Source: Salipiger profundus (lineage in GTDB: Bacteria > Pseudomonadota > Alphaproteobacteria > Rhodobacterales > Rhodobacteraceae). Taken from it: DNA of 64,000 nucleotides. Within the stretch, counting starts at the first letter, position 1. Each line of letters opens with the position of its first letter. The notes beneath the pieces were generated by a model. The model saw only the letters and a list, made by a program, of their open reading frames with translations. It made no database searches and was not told the origin of the DNA. The translations under genes and the position numbers were made by a program. The stretch lies in contig NZ_CP014796.1 of NCBI RefSeq assembly GCF_001969385.1, forward strand, positions 124,001-188,000, in the 5' to 3' direction. Positions 1-9,182 of this stretch are shown one piece after another.

Positions 1-2
1 CC

Positions 3-962
3 GCGCCGCAGGATGCCGACGGCAAGCGCATCTTCGCGACCCCGCTGGCGCGCCGCATCGCCGCCGACAAGGGGCTCGACCTGACGCAGGTGAAGGGCTC
101 GGGCCCGCACGGCCGGATCGTGAAGGCCGACGTCGAGGCCGCGCAGCCCGGCAAGGCCGAGGCCGCCGCGCCCGAAGCCAAGGCCGCGCCCGCCGAGAAG
201 AAGGCCGCCGACGCCGCCGTCATGCCCGCAGGCCCCTCGGCCGACGCGGTCAAGAAGATGTACGAGGGCCGCGACTACGAAGAGGTCAAGCTCGACGGCA
301 TGCGCCGCACGGTGGCAAGCCGCCTGACCGAGGCCAAGCAGACCATCCCGCACTTCTACCTGCGCCGCGAGATCAAGCTCGACGCGCTGCTGAAGTTCCG
401 CTCGCAGCTCAACAAGCAGCTCGAGGGGCGCGGCGTGAAGCTGTCGGTCAACGACTTCATCATCAAGGCCAGCGCGCTGGCGCTGCAGAGCGTGCCCGAC
501 GCCAACGCCGTCTGGGCGGGCGACCGGATGCTGAAGCTCACGCCCTCGGATGTCGCGGTCGCCGTGGCGGTCGACGGCGGGCTCTTCACGCCGGTGCTGA
601 AGGATGCCGAGATGAAGTCGCTCTCGGCGCTCTCGGCCGAGATGAAGGACCTTGCCACCCGCGCCCGCGACCGCAAGCTCGCGCCGCATGAATACGTCGG
701 TGGCAGCTTCGCGATCTCCAACCTCGGGATGTATGGCATCGACAACTTCGACGCGGTCATCAACCCGCCGCACGGCGCGATCCTCGCCGTCGGCGCGGGC
801 GTCAAGAAGCCGGTCGTCGGCGACGACGGCGAGCTGACCGTGGCGACCGTGATGTCGGTCACCCTTTCCGTGGATCACCGGGTCATCGACGGCGCGCTCG
901 GGGCCGAGCTGCTCAAGGCGATCGCCGAGAACCTGGAGAACCCGATGGTGATGCTGGCCTGA
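3..962 (+). CDS. pdhC: Pyruvate dehydrogenase E2 (dihydrolipoamide acetyltransferase), 5'-truncated
   Basis: The reading frame is open to the left window edge, so only the C-terminal 319 codons are present and the lipoyl domain(s) lie outside. Codons about 10-45 form the peripheral subunit-binding domain ([17 protein letters not shown] then [13 protein letters not shown]), followed by an Ala/Pro/Lys-rich flexible linker and the acyltransferase catalytic domain starting near [17 protein letters not shown]. The catalytic histidine motif DHRVIDGA lies about 28 residues from the C terminus. The enzyme transfers the acetyl group from lipoate to CoA in the pyruvate dehydrogenase core. The PSBD and the linker sequence favour PDH over 2-oxoglutarate E2. 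A strong hairpin terminator follows at 990, so this is the end of its operon. Confidence 0.95.
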   Translation, partial: APQDADGKRIFATPLARRIAADKGLDLTQVKGSGPHGRIVKADVEAAQPGKAEAAAPEAKAAPAEKKAADAAVMPAGPSADAVKKMYEGRDYEEVKLDGMRRTVASRLTEAKQTIPHFYLRREIKLDALLKFRSQLNKQLEGRGVKLSVNDFIIKASALALQSVPDANAVWAGDRMLKLTPSDVAVAVAVDGGLFTPVLKDAEMKSLSALSAEMKDLATRARDRKLAPHEYVGGSFAISNLGMYGIDNFDAVINPPHGAILAVGAGVKKPVVGDDGELTVATVMSVTLSVDHRVIDGALGAELLKAIAENLENPMVMLA

Positions 963-989
963 TCTGTCTGTCGGCCGGACATCGCTCGG

Positions 990-1025
990 AACGCCCGCCG
1001 CCCACCGGCGGGCGTTTCCTTTTTC
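990..1025 (+). terminator. Rho-independent terminator after pdhC
   Basis: A perfect 11-bp stem (AACGCCCGCCG paired with CGGCGGGCGTT) with a 5-base loop is followed by TCCTTTTT. It lies 27 bases after the pdhC stop and reads in the same direction. Confidence 0.9.
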
Positions 1026-1175
1026 GGGGATGTATGTTTTCGCGTCATGGCACCCTTGCAGCTTTGGCGGGTTGTGCGCGCCCCCCGCGCTTCGTTAGCG
1101 TTGGTCATGCTGCGATGCGGCAGGTTTCGCACGCCTGACGCCCCCGCCAGCCCCCCGTCCTGCCGGAGTAGATCC

Positions 1176-2360
1176 ATGACCTTCACCGACCGCCAGGCCC
1201 GCCTGACGATCCTGTCCCTCGCGCTTGGGGCCTTCGCCATCGGCGTCACCGAGTTCGCCGCGATGGGACTTCTCCCCTATTACGCCGCCGACCTCGGCGT
1301 CTCGGAGCCGGCCGCGGGCTACGCGGTGAGCGGCTACGCCATCGGCGTGGTGGTGGGCGCGCCGGTGCTCGCGGTGCTGGGCTCGATGCTGCCGCGCAAG
1401 CTGCTGCTGATCCTGCTGATGGCCTTCTTCATGATCGCCAACGTCGGCACCGCGCTCGCGCCGGAGCTCGACACGTTGGTGATCGCCCGGGTGCTGGGCG
1501 GGCTGCCGCATGGCGCCTTTCTCGGGATCGGGATGCTGTTCGCCGCCGAGATGATGCCCGAGGGCCGCAAGGCCGCGGGCGTGGCGCAGGTGCTCATGGG
1601 GCTGACGGTGGCCAACGTCATCGGCGTGCCGGCGGCAGGCTTCATCGGCCAGACCATCGGCTGGCGCTGGTGCTTCGCGGCGGTGGCCGTGCTTGCCGCC
1701 GCCTCGGCGCTGATGATCGCCCGCGTCGCACCGCAGCCGGAGGAAGGGCACAACACCAACCCTCTGCGCGAGCTCTCGGCGCTGGCCAACCGCGCGATCT
1801 GGCTCACGCTTGCCGTCGGCGCCATCGGCTTCGGCGCGGTCTTCGCGGTCTACTCCTACTTCTCCGCCGCGCTCATCTCGGCCGCCGAGGCGCCCTCCTG
1901 GGCGATCCCGCTGGGACTGTCAGGCTTCGGCGTCGGCGCGACGCTGGGCAACTACTACGCCGGCATGCTGGCGAACTGGTCGCGGCTCGGCGGCGCGCTG
2001 GTGCTGCTCATCGGCATGGTCGTGACCTCGCTGGTCTATTCCGCCGTGATGGGTGAATGGGTGGCGATGTCGCTCGTGGTCATGGTTCTGGGCATGACCG
2101 CCGGCCTCGTGATCCCGCTGCAGATGCGCCTGATGGACGTGGGAGGCGACGGCCAGACCCTTGCCGCCGCGCTCAACCACGCCGCCTTCAACGCCGCCAA
2201 CGCGCTTGGTCCGTGGCTGGCGGGCATCGGTCTTGCGGCGGGCTACGGCTGGAGCGTGACTGGCTACGTCGGCGCGGGGCTCGCCGCAGCAGGCATCGTG
2301 GTGCTGGGGCTCGCCTGGCTCGACGCCCGGCCGCGCGGTCGGGTCGTACCGGCCGAGTAA
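1176..2360 (+). CDS. MFS transporter, DHA1 family (AraJ/SotB-like sugar or drug efflux)
   Basis: A 394-residue, 12-helix major facilitator protein. The first helix carries GVTEFAAMGLLP (residues about 23-34), the signature of the AraJ/YdhP/SotB branch of proton-driven exporters; a GRKAAGVAQVLMGLTVANVIG stretch of the kind seen in this branch follows the central part of the N half. Substrate cannot be read from sequence; arabinose/sugar or drug efflux are the known roles in the family. I chose the ATG at 1176 because it has a GGAG ribosome site 8 bases upstream and begins directly before helix 1; an upstream in-frame ATG at 1047 would add 43 residues of non-membrane, Arg/Pro-rich sequence. Single gene, bounded by terminators on both sides. 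Confidence 0.85.
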   Translation: MTFTDRQARLTILSLALGAFAIGVTEFAAMGLLPYYAADLGVSEPAAGYAVSGYAIGVVVGAPVLAVLGSMLPRKLLLILLMAFFMIANVGTALAPELDTLVIARVLGGLPHGAFLGIGMLFAAEMMPEGRKAAGVAQVLMGLTVANVIGVPAAGFIGQTIGWRWCFAAVAVLAAASALMIARVAPQPEEGHNTNPLRELSALANRAIWLTLAVGAIGFGAVFAVYSYFSAALISAAEAPSWAIPLGLSGFGVGATLGNYYAGMLANWSRLGGALVLLIGMVVTSLVYSAVMGEWVAMSLVVMVLGMTAGLVIPLQMRLMDVGGDGQTLAAALNHAAFNAANALGPWLAGIGLAAGYGWSVTGYVGAGLAAAGIVVLGLAWLDARPRGRVVPAE

Positions 2361-2386
2361 CGTCGCAACACCCCTTCGGACATGAG

Positions 2387-2414
2387 AAAAGGCGCCCGAC
2401 CGGGGCGCCTTTTT
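2387..2414. terminator. Bidirectional terminator between the MFS gene and cysE
   Basis: AAAAGGCGCCC and GGGCGCCTTTTT form a stem with A-runs on the left and T-runs on the right, so it can stop transcripts of both convergent genes. Confidence 0.85.
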
Positions 2415-2440
2415 CATGGCTTGCAGATGGGAACCGCGCG

Positions 2441-3259
2441 TTATTCGCCGCAGTTGCAGCCCGTCAGCTTCTGGTCCATGTCGCGCGACGGCTGGTCGCA
2501 GCCCGCGTCGCCCACGATTTTGGCAGGCACGCCCGCGACCGTCTTGCAGGGGGGCACGTCCTCGAGCACGACCGAACCTGCCGCGATGCGCGAACCGCAA
2601 CCGATGCGGATGTTGCCGAGCACCTTCGCCCCCGCCCCGATCAGCACGCCGTCGCCGATCTTGGGGTGACGGTCCTCGTCTTCCTTGCCGGTGCCGCCCA
2701 GCGTCACCGAGTGCAGCATCGACACGTCGTTGCCCACAACGGCGGTCTCGCCGATGACGATGGAATGGGCGTGGTCGACCATGATCCCCTGCCCGATCTT
2801 CGCGGCAGGGTGGATGTCGACGCCGAAGAGCTCCGAGGCCCGCATCTGGAAGAAGAACGACAGGTCGTGCCGGCCCTGCCGCCACAGCCAGTTCGCGACA
2901 CGCTGGCTCTGCACCGCCTGGAAGCCCTTGAAGTAGAGCAGCGGCTGGAGGAACCGATGGCAGGCCGGGTCACGGTCGAAGGTGGCCCGGATATCGGCGC
3001 GCGCGGCGCGGGCCAGCCACGGGTCCGAGGCATAGGCCTCGTCGCAGATCTCGCGCAGGATCTGTTCCGACATCTCGCCGTTGGACAGCTTCATCGAGAT
3101 CCGGAACGCCAGCGCCCCCTCTATGGTGGCGTGGTGCAACACCGAGACATGTACCATGCCGCCCAGCAGCGGCTCGGCGGCGACGGCCTCTTCGGCCTCT
3201 CGGGTGATCCGGGCCCAGACAGGGTCCAGCTCGGCGATCCTTGCGCGGGTTTCGGCCAT
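2441..3259 (-). CDS. cysE: Serine O-acetyltransferase
   Basis: 272 residues. Transfers acetyl from acetyl-CoA to L-serine, the first step of cysteine synthesis, in the cytoplasm. The N-terminal 145 residues form the helical SATase domain; residues about 150-250 are the left-handed beta-helix of hexapeptide repeats, with the catalytic-site motifs MVDHAHSIVIGE and HSVTLGGTGK. The C terminus ends in CNCGE, an unusual cysteine-rich tail in place of the Ile-ending tail that docks into cysteine synthase in Escherichia coli, so classic CysE-CysK docking is doubtful here. GGAGGGAACG precedes the ATG. It is divergent from the DksA-like gene across 74 bases. Confidence 0.95.
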   Translation of the reverse strand: MAETRARIAELDPVWARITREAEEAVAAEPLLGGMVHVSVLHHATIEGALAFRISMKLSNGEMSEQILREICDEAYASDPWLARAARADIRATFDRDPACHRFLQPLLYFKGFQAVQSQRVANWLWRQGRHDLSFFFQMRASELFGVDIHPAAKIGQGIMVDHAHSIVIGETAVVGNDVSMLHSVTLGGTGKEDEDRHPKIGDGVLIGAGAKVLGNIRIGCGSRIAAGSVVLEDVPPCKTVAGVPAKIVGDAGCDQPSRDMDQKLTGCNCGE

Positions 3260-3333
3260 CGTTCCCTCCGTTTGATCGGGCTTTTATAGCAGATAGGGTG
3301 AAGGGACCGAAACGCAAAAGGGTGATGGATCGA

Positions 3334-3669
3334 ATGACGGATCGGAATGACCGCTTCCGCGCCCTGATCGACGCGCGGCTTGCCGAACTGGCCGAGGAGG
3401 ACGCGCTGGGTCGGTCCGGGCAGGCGACGGTGGAGCTCGACCAGCAGGCGGTGGGACGGCTGTCGCGGCAGGATGCGCTGCTCGGCCAGTCGATGGCGCG
3501 CGCCACGCAGGCGCGGCGCGACGCCCAGCGCCGCGCGCTCGTTGCCGCCCTCGAACGGATCGAGAGCGGCAATTTCGGCTATTGCGAGGATTGCGGCGAG
3601 GAGATCCCCGGGCGTCGGCTTGAGCTCGATCCGACGGCACGGCGCTGCGTCTCCTGCGCCAGCGGCTGA
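3334..3669 (+). CDS. DksA/TraR family C4 zinc-finger protein
   Basis: About 111 residues. A basic/acidic helical N-terminal part is followed by a C-terminal four-cysteine finger CEDCGEEIPGRRLELDPT...CVSC (spacing C-x2-C-x17-C-x2-C), the hallmark of DksA/TraR regulators, which enter the RNA polymerase secondary channel and modulate promoter opening. It is shorter than canonical DksA (about 150 residues), like the small TraR-like paralogues common in alphaproteobacteria. I chose the ATG at 3334 because AAAAGGG (3316-3322) is 11 bases upstream; the ATG at 3325 is only 2 bases from it but remains possible. Its last 91 bases overlap, on the other strand, the small gene that ends the GTA cluster. 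Confidence 0.8.
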   Translation: MTDRNDRFRALIDARLAELAEEDALGRSGQATVELDQQAVGRLSRQDALLGQSMARATQARRDAQRRALVAALERIESGNFGYCEDCGEEIPGRRLELDPTARRCVSCASG

Positions 3670-3962
3670 CCGGCATGGGCGGCCGCCCTGTGGCGGCGCA
3701 ACGCGTCGAGCACCAGCATGAGACAGTCGGCATAGTCCGGATGATCAGGCCGGTGGCCCGGCGCCATGGGGCGTGCCATCGCTGCGGCCATGAGCGTGCC
3801 GTTGCCCCAGCCCGGATGCGTCCGCCCCAACCGACGCCGGTAGCGATCCGCCGCCTCGGCCCGTGCCACCAGCTCTTGCGCCGCCTGCCACCGGCGCCCG
3901 GACGGCAGGCACAGCAGCACGCGGGCCGCGCAGATCACGTCGGCGTGCAGAACCGGCCTCAT
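3579..3962 (-). CDS. Small conserved protein at the 3' end of the GTA cluster (DUF7742-like)
   Basis: 127 residues beginning MRPVLHADVICAARVLLCLP. The start overlaps the g15 stop by four bases (ATGA), indicating translational coupling with the GTA megatron gene. A central conserved stretch reads ADRYRRRLGRTHPGWGNGT, then a second block HPDYADCLMLVLDALR. I recall this as the small Rhodobacteraceae family placed after GTA g15 (DUF7742), with no known function; that assignment is from memory and not from a search. The C-terminal 30 residues (Ser/Arg-rich) are antisense to the end of the DksA-like gene, so this tail may be poorly conserved. No signal peptide or membrane segment. Confidence 0.65.
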   Translation of the reverse strand: MRPVLHADVICAARVLLCLPSGRRWQAAQELVARAEAADRYRRRLGRTHPGWGNGTLMAAAMARPMAPGHRPDHPDYADCLMLVLDALRRHRAAAHAGQPLAQETQRRAVGSSSSRRPGISSPQSSQ

Positions 3963-6900
3963 GCCGAAAGCGTCACGCTCGCGAAGGGCCCCGGGCCGTA
4001 GCGCGCCGAAAGCTGCGCCACCTCGATCCGGTAGTCGCCCGAGAGCCCGTCCTGCGCCGGGTCGTAGCTCCATGCGGGTGCGGCCACATCGACGCTGCGC
4101 ACCAGCGTGTCGCCCTGCATGACCCGAAGGCGGTAGGCCTCGGCCTCCTCGCCCAGCGGCACCTCGGACAGCTCCCAGCCATCGCCGTCGATGCGGGTGC
4201 GCCGGACCCAGCCCAGCGCGACGCCGCTTCCCGAGGGCTCTGCCCGCAGGTGCACCGGCCGGTAGGGCCGCAGGCCGTTGCCGTCGAAGGCGTGGACCTC
4301 GTGCACGTAGCTCGGATCGTCGTATCCGCGCTGCGCCGGGCCGATGCGGTAATGCCGCTGTTGCTGCCGCATGGCGGCAGCCAGCGCGATCTGCTGCGGC
4401 GTGCCGTCGAGCCGCACCACCCACGATCCCGCCGGCCAGGCCTCGGGGATTGCCGCGTCGGTGCCGAACTGCCCACGCAAGCGGTGCGAGACCAGCCACC
4501 TGCCCGCGCCGACCACCTCGGCGTCGCGGAACTGCAGGAGCTCCCAGTTGCCCGGCGTGCCGTCGCCGATGGCCAGCAGGTTGCCCCCGGCCAATAGCGC
4601 CGCATCGCCGATGGATTGCAACGTGCCGGAGAGCATGCGCAGCTGCAGCCGGGCACCACGGTCGATCCGGCCGGCGGGGGCGGCGAAAAGCGGCGTCTCG
4701 GTCACCCCGACCACGGCGCGGGCGGCGATGATCTCGTTCAGCGCGTAATCCGCGTCGGTGGCCGCGTCGTAGACCGCGACCGACCCGGGCCACGGCTGGG
4801 CCGTGAGCGCGAGATGCGGCGCGTGTTCGACCTCCTCGCCGCTCATCAGCGGCAGGTCCATGAACAGCGGCAGCACCCGCACCGCCGGCACGAAGGGTCG
4901 CAACGTGGGCCCCGTGTCGGGAAAGTCCGTCGGAAGGTAGACATCGGGCTCGATGCGCACGGCGTCGATCAACTGGTGCGTTCCGATCTCGACCCGGTCG
5001 ACGCGCGCCAGCACCCGCCCACTCGCCGCGGGCAGCGACACCACGTCGCCGGCCGCCACATCGAGCCGCGAGGGCGGCAGCGCGAACCGCAGGCTGTCCT
5101 GCGCGATGCGGGCCTCGGAGAGCCAGCGTTCGACCGTCAGCCGCCCCTCGCGCCGGGTAAGCGCCATCGGCAGCTCGGTCTCGGCCACCGCATGAGTTTC
5201 CTCGTCGGGCAGCACGGTCTCCTCGGCGGCGACCGCGTAATCGCCATCCGCCTCGATGAAGCGCAGGCGGACGCGGCCCGCCGTATCGGCCTCGCTGGCA
5301 CGCAGCCGCAGCAGGTCGCCCTCCAGATCATCCGAAACGGCAAGCTCGGACACCTCCAGCGGCGCGGCATCGCGGCCCCGGCGCATCCGGAACACCAGCG
5401 CCCCGTCGCGCTCGATCGCATCGAAGCCATGCGCCAGCATCAGCGGCTGCAGCGCGCGGCGGCCATCGGCCACGCGGTCGACGCTGTAGCCCCGCACCCA
5501 GCCATGCAGACCACTCACGTCATAAGCGAGCACACCGGCCCGCTCGCAGATCTCGGCCACGACCGAGGCCAGCGTCCGAGACGACACCCGCCCGGTGATC
5601 CAGTGACCGCGCCGGTAGTTGTCGCCGTCGCTCCAAAGCTCGGTAAGACCGGGGAACCACGGGTAGGGCCGCGCATCCCAGGCCCAGACATAGGCGTGAT
5701 CCATGTCGATCATCCGGCCGCCGTAGCCCTCCGAGACCGGGTTGTTCGCAGGATCGCGCCAGTAGGCATGCATCGCGCGCAGGTATTGCCGCTGGATCAG
5801 CTCGTCGCGCAGGCCGTTGGAGAAATGCGGCAACCGGCTCTCGGAACTCTTGGCGTCGAGGAACTTGTTGGGCTGGTTCGTACCCTTGTCGACGGCGGCG
5901 CAGCCCAGCTCGGTGAAGCGCACCGGCTTCGAGCCCGGCACCCAGTCGGTCGGGTCGCTCTGCCGCACCCCGCCGATGCGCTCGTGGTGCGGATTTTCCC
6001 ACCAGCCGCGGATGTCCTTGTAGCGCCAGATCCAGGGCTCGCCGTGGGCCCCGTCGGTGATCGGCGCGCGCCGCTGCGCCGCGCGTGCCTCGGCGGAGGG
6101 GTAATACCAGTCGTAGCCCTCGCCTCCGGCGACGTTGGACATGAGGTAATCGGCATCGTGGATTGCGCCCCACCCGGCATCGAGGTGATCATCGCCGTCA
6201 CGCCAGTCGGACAACGGCATGTAGTTATCGATGCCGATGAAGTCGATCTCGTCGTCGGCCCAGAGCGGGTCGAGATGGAAATACACGTCGCCCGTGCCGT
6301 CCTGCGGATGGTAGCCGAAATACTCCGACCAGTCGGCGGCATAGCCGATCCGCACGTCCGGTCCGAGCAGCGCACGGCACTCGGCGGCCAGCGCCCGCAT
6401 CGCCGCGACCGTCGGAAACCCCTTGTCCGACCGGATCTGGGTCAACGCGCGCATCTCCGAGCCGATGCAGAACGCCTCGACCCCGCCGGCGGCGGCACAG
6501 AGCGCGGCCTGGTGCAGGATGAATCGGCGATAGGACCATTCCTCGGGCCCGTCGTAAGTAACCGCGCCATCACCCACCGTGAAATCCGCCGCCGAGGCGG
6601 TTCCGAAGAAGGCCGCGACCTCGTCGGTGGCCGCCCCCGTGCCGTCCGGCGATCCGTCCCGTCCGGGTGCCGTGCTCAGCGTGATGCGCCCGCGCCACGG
6701 CAGCACCGGCTGATCCGAAGCCCCGCTCCAAGGGTCGGAAAGCCCGTTGCCCGAGAGCTGGTCCATGAGGATGAAGGGATAGTAGAGCACGTCAAGCCCC
6801 TGCCCCGTCATCCGCCGGATCGCCTGGATCACCGAGGTGTCGCAGGGCGTGCCGCCATAGACCGGCCGGTCATCAATACGCGGCACAAGCTCCGCGCCCT

Positions 6901-7861
6901 CGCGCGTCAGCCCCGAGACGGTCCACGGCATGTCCGGTGCGTCGAACTCCTCCTGCTCGATCTTCGGCCTGATCTCGCAGGTCCCGCAACGCAGATCGTT
7001 GCCGAACCAGCTCACCACCAGCGAGACCGCCCCGCAGGAGGGCGCCTCCTCGGTCAGCTGGTCGAGCGAAACGTTGAAATCCGGCACTTCGGCTGGCGAG
7101 TTGACGTTCACTACCCCCGAGGCATCCTCGGCGTAACTCATGTGCACAGGCTCGGTCGCCAGCGCGTATTCCCCGGTGCCGGGGATCAGTGCCACGCCCC
7201 GAATGGCATGGGGCAGATCGTCGTGGTCGGTCTGCTCCGGGCGCGTGACCTCGAAACTGAACTGCGGAATGCGGTTGCCGAACCGCTCGAGCATCAGGTC
7301 CTCGATCACGACATAAGCCGTGCCCCGGTAGGCCGGCACGAGTCCCGTGCCTTCGACCGTCTCCATCTTGGGATCGGGAAGCTGGTCGTCCGAACCCGGA
7401 TAGACCCGCATGGTCAGCTCGCCGACCGCGATCTCGGCCCCGTCGGCCCAGACCCGGTTGACCGAGGTGATCTCACCCTCGCAGAGCGCCACGGCAAGGC
7501 TCACCGAGTAGCTGTAGCTCTTCACAGTCGGCTGCGGCGGCGCCCCCTTGCCTCCGCCGCCCGCCTTCTTGGTCCGAACGTGCTCGGAGAACTCGGTGGC
7601 CCAGATCACATGGCCTCCGATCCGCAGCCGGCCGAAGACCTGCGGGATCGGGGCGCCCTCGCCCGTGCCGCTGAGCCGGAACCGCTCGATGCGGCCGGTC
7701 TCGATGGTATCGGCCCCCTGCCCCATCAACCGCTGATCGAGCGCCCGCCCGAAGCTGGCGCCGATGAAGCGGCCCACGGCTGTCATCGAAAGGCCGAGAA
7801 CCGAGCCCCCGAAGGCGCTTCCGATGGTGGCGCCCACCGCCGAGAATAGGATCGTCGCCAT
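3959..7861 (-). CDS. GTA tail tip 'megatron' / host specificity protein (RcGTA g15 type)
   Basis: 1300 residues, the largest GTA protein, homologous to Rcc01698. The N terminus has a Gly-rich hydrophobic hairpin (residues 1-45), then a tail-tip domain (APIPQVFGRLRIGGHVIWAT). Residues about 440-740 are the GTA TIM-barrel-like domain (ADWSEYFGYHPQDGTGD, DFIGIDNYMPLSDW, RFTELGCAAVDKG). A phage-tail domain and beta-rich C-terminal domains follow. In RcGTA this protein forms the baseplate tip that reaches the recipient envelope. The barrel resembles glycoside hydrolases, but I cannot show activity. The start has a one-base ATG/TAA-type overlap with the g14 stop (7861). Confidence 0.95.
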   Translation of the reverse strand: MATILFSAVGATIGSAFGGSVLGLSMTAVGRFIGASFGRALDQRLMGQGADTIETGRIERFRLSGTGEGAPIPQVFGRLRIGGHVIWATEFSEHVRTKKAGGGGKGAPPQPTVKSYSYSVSLAVALCEGEITSVNRVWADGAEIAVGELTMRVYPGSDDQLPDPKMETVEGTGLVPAYRGTAYVVIEDLMLERFGNRIPQFSFEVTRPEQTDHDDLPHAIRGVALIPGTGEYALATEPVHMSYAEDASGVVNVNSPAEVPDFNVSLDQLTEEAPSCGAVSLVVSWFGNDLRCGTCEIRPKIEQEEFDAPDMPWTVSGLTREGAELVPRIDDRPVYGGTPCDTSVIQAIRRMTGQGLDVLYYPFILMDQLSGNGLSDPWSGASDQPVLPWRGRITLSTAPGRDGSPDGTGAATDEVAAFFGTASAADFTVGDGAVTYDGPEEWSYRRFILHQAALCAAAGGVEAFCIGSEMRALTQIRSDKGFPTVAAMRALAAECRALLGPDVRIGYAADWSEYFGYHPQDGTGDVYFHLDPLWADDEIDFIGIDNYMPLSDWRDGDDHLDAGWGAIHDADYLMSNVAGGEGYDWYYPSAEARAAQRRAPITDGAHGEPWIWRYKDIRGWWENPHHERIGGVRQSDPTDWVPGSKPVRFTELGCAAVDKGTNQPNKFLDAKSSESRLPHFSNGLRDELIQRQYLRAMHAYWRDPANNPVSEGYGGRMIDMDHAYVWAWDARPYPWFPGLTELWSDGDNYRRGHWITGRVSSRTLASVVAEICERAGVLAYDVSGLHGWVRGYSVDRVADGRRALQPLMLAHGFDAIERDGALVFRMRRGRDAAPLEVSELAVSDDLEGDLLRLRASEADTAGRVRLRFIEADGDYAVAAEETVLPDEETHAVAETELPMALTRREGRLTVERWLSEARIAQDSLRFALPPSRLDVAAGDVVSLPAASGRVLARVDRVEIGTHQLIDAVRIEPDVYLPTDFPDTGPTLRPFVPAVRVLPLFMDLPLMSGEEVEHAPHLALTAQPWPGSVAVYDAATDADYALNEIIAARAVVGVTETPLFAAPAGRIDRGARLQLRMLSGTLQSIGDAALLAGGNLLAIGDGTPGNWELLQFRDAEVVGAGRWLVSHRLRGQFGTDAAIPEAWPAGSWVVRLDGTPQQIALAAAMRQQQRHYRIGPAQRGYDDPSYVHEVHAFDGNGLRPYRPVHLRAEPSGSGVALGWVRRTRIDGDGWELSEVPLGEEAEAYRLRVMQGDTLVRSVDVAAPAWSYDPAQDGLSGDYRIEVAQLSARYGPGPFASVTLSA

Positions 7862-8304
7862 TATGTCGTCTCCATTGGTAGGGCAAAGCGCGCCGCCAGC
7901 CGGCGACGCCAGGGCAGGCTGAAGGCGCTCTCGATGACGCCGTGGCCCGTGTAGGCGTGGATGAAGCTCGGGTCCGCACCGACCCGGGCCTGCACCCCGA
8001 GATGCTTGGCGACCGCGCCCTCTTTCATGCGAAAGAGCAGCACGTCGCCCGGCGCGGCGTCGTCGCGGGGCTTGCGTCGCATCAGCCGCAGGCCGAGGCG
8101 CATCAGGGCCTCGTCACCCTGCGGCTCGGACCAGTCCATCGTGTAGGGCGGCACCGTCTCCGGCTCGGGCCCGAGACAGTCGCGCCAGACGCCGCGCAGC
8201 AGGCCGAGACAGTCGCAGCCCGCGCCCCTGACCGAGGCCTGGTGCACGTAGGGCGTCCCGATCCAGCCGCGCGCCGCCCGCACGATCCCGGCGCCGCCGG
8301 TCAC
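7861..8304 (-). CDS. GTA cell-wall peptidase, NlpC/P60 family (RcGTA g14 type)
   Basis: 147 residues from a GTG that overlaps the g13 stop (GTGA, 8301-8304). The NlpC/P60 catalytic Cys is C32 in GCDCLGLLRGVW and the His is H101 in VAKHLGVQ, matching Rcc01697, the tail peptidase thought to open peptidoglycan of the recipient during DNA entry. A longer in-frame extension upstream is open but lies inside g13 and carries no family sequence, so I rejected it. Confidence 0.93.
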   Translation of the reverse strand: MTGGAGIVRAARGWIGTPYVHQASVRGAGCDCLGLLRGVWRDCLGPEPETVPPYTMDWSEPQGDEALMRLGLRLMRRKPRDDAAPGDVLLFRMKEGAVAKHLGVQARVGADPSFIHAYTGHGVIESAFSLPWRRRLAARFALPMETT

Positions 8305-9182
8305 CTCCGGCTCCCGCCGCCACGGGCGCCGGCCTGTGTCGGGTGAACCATCATCCAGTCGTCCTCGGGGATGTCCGGGAAGCCCCGGAAGTTCAGCAGG
8401 TTGTTGAATTTCAGCCGGCAGGTCTCGAACCGTTTGTCGCACCCCGCGAGCACCCGGACGCGGTCCCCCGGCGCCGCGGCGGTCCGAAGCGGCTCCCAGA
8501 GGTCGATCCGCCGCTCACCGTCGACAAGGCGGTCGCGCTTGACCATGCCCACGAGGCCCTCGGCCGCGCCGCTCAGGACCTCGAGGCGACCGCGTTGGAA
8601 CCAGCCGTCATCGAACCCCTCCAGCGGCCCCAGCCCGAACGAGCGCCCCTCCACGACCGACACCAGCGGCCCGTCGTGGAAGTATCCCGGCTCTGCAAGA
8701 TCCACCCCACAGGCCCCGTCGCCAAGCACCGCCGAACAGGGCTTCTGGAAGCTCCGCCCCAGCGGGCGGTTCAGCGCCTCGGTGAGACCGCGCAACTCGG
8801 CGTGAAAGGCCCCGCCCGTGCGGCGGATCTCGCCGATGCTCCCGCGGAACAGCACCTTGCGCTGCGTCACGTCCTGCCAGTTGACCATCCACGAGACCAC
8901 CTCGGCCCCGTCGAAGCGCCCGGCGTCGATATCGGCCTCGGACAGCGCGTCGTCGCTGAGCGCCCCCATTGCCTCGGTATTGTCGACGGACAGCCCCGTG
9001 GCCTGCTGCAGCGCCAGCGCGCTGAGGCCGGTGTCGGCGCGGAACCGCAGCCCCTCGAAGACAAGGTCGACGTCGTGATCGGTGAAACCGTAGCGGGTCC
9101 CGTCGGCACGGGTGACCGCCCAGCAGCGCGAGACCGTAGTGCTGCCTGTCGCCAGATGCGCGTGAAGCTCCGCCACCGCCAT
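8301..9182 (-). CDS. GTA baseplate hub protein, DUF2163 (RcGTA g13 type)
   Basis: 293 residues, matching the DUF2163/Rcc01696 family that forms the baseplate hub. Four cysteines sit in two conserved blocks: C149 and C158 (PCSAVLGDGACGVDL) and C248 and C255 (GCDKRFETC), followed by the family signature NFRGFPDIPEDDW. The RcGTA hub is reported to bind an iron-sulfur cluster, and this 2+2 arrangement fits; the ligand assignment here is inference. The ATG shares its A with the g12 stop (TGATG). Confidence 0.92.
   Translation of the reverse strand: MAVAELHAHLATGSTTVSRCWAVTRADGTRYGFTDHDVDLVFEGLRFRADTGLSALALQQATGLSVDNTEAMGALSDDALSEADIDAGRFDGAEVVSWMVNWQDVTQRKVLFRGSIGEIRRTGGAFHAELRGLTEALNRPLGRSFQKPCSAVLGDGACGVDLAEPGYFHDGPLVSVVEGRSFGLGPLEGFDDGWFQRGRLEVLSGAAEGLVGMVKRDRLVDGERRIDLWEPLRTAAAPGDRVRVLAGCDKRFETCRLKFNNLLNFRGFPDIPEDDWMMVHPTQAGARGGGSRR

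Noticed and set aside
1047..1175. N-terminal extension of the MFS protein
   Set aside because: Not hydrophobic, Arg/Pro rich, no ribosome site; the ATG at 1176 has GGAG.
4616..7849. Open frame of 1077 codons on the plus strand opposite the GTA megatron gene
   Set aside because: Arg/His/Gly/Ala-rich translation with no domain; the opposite frame is a clear GTA protein. Long antisense frames are expected at this GC content.
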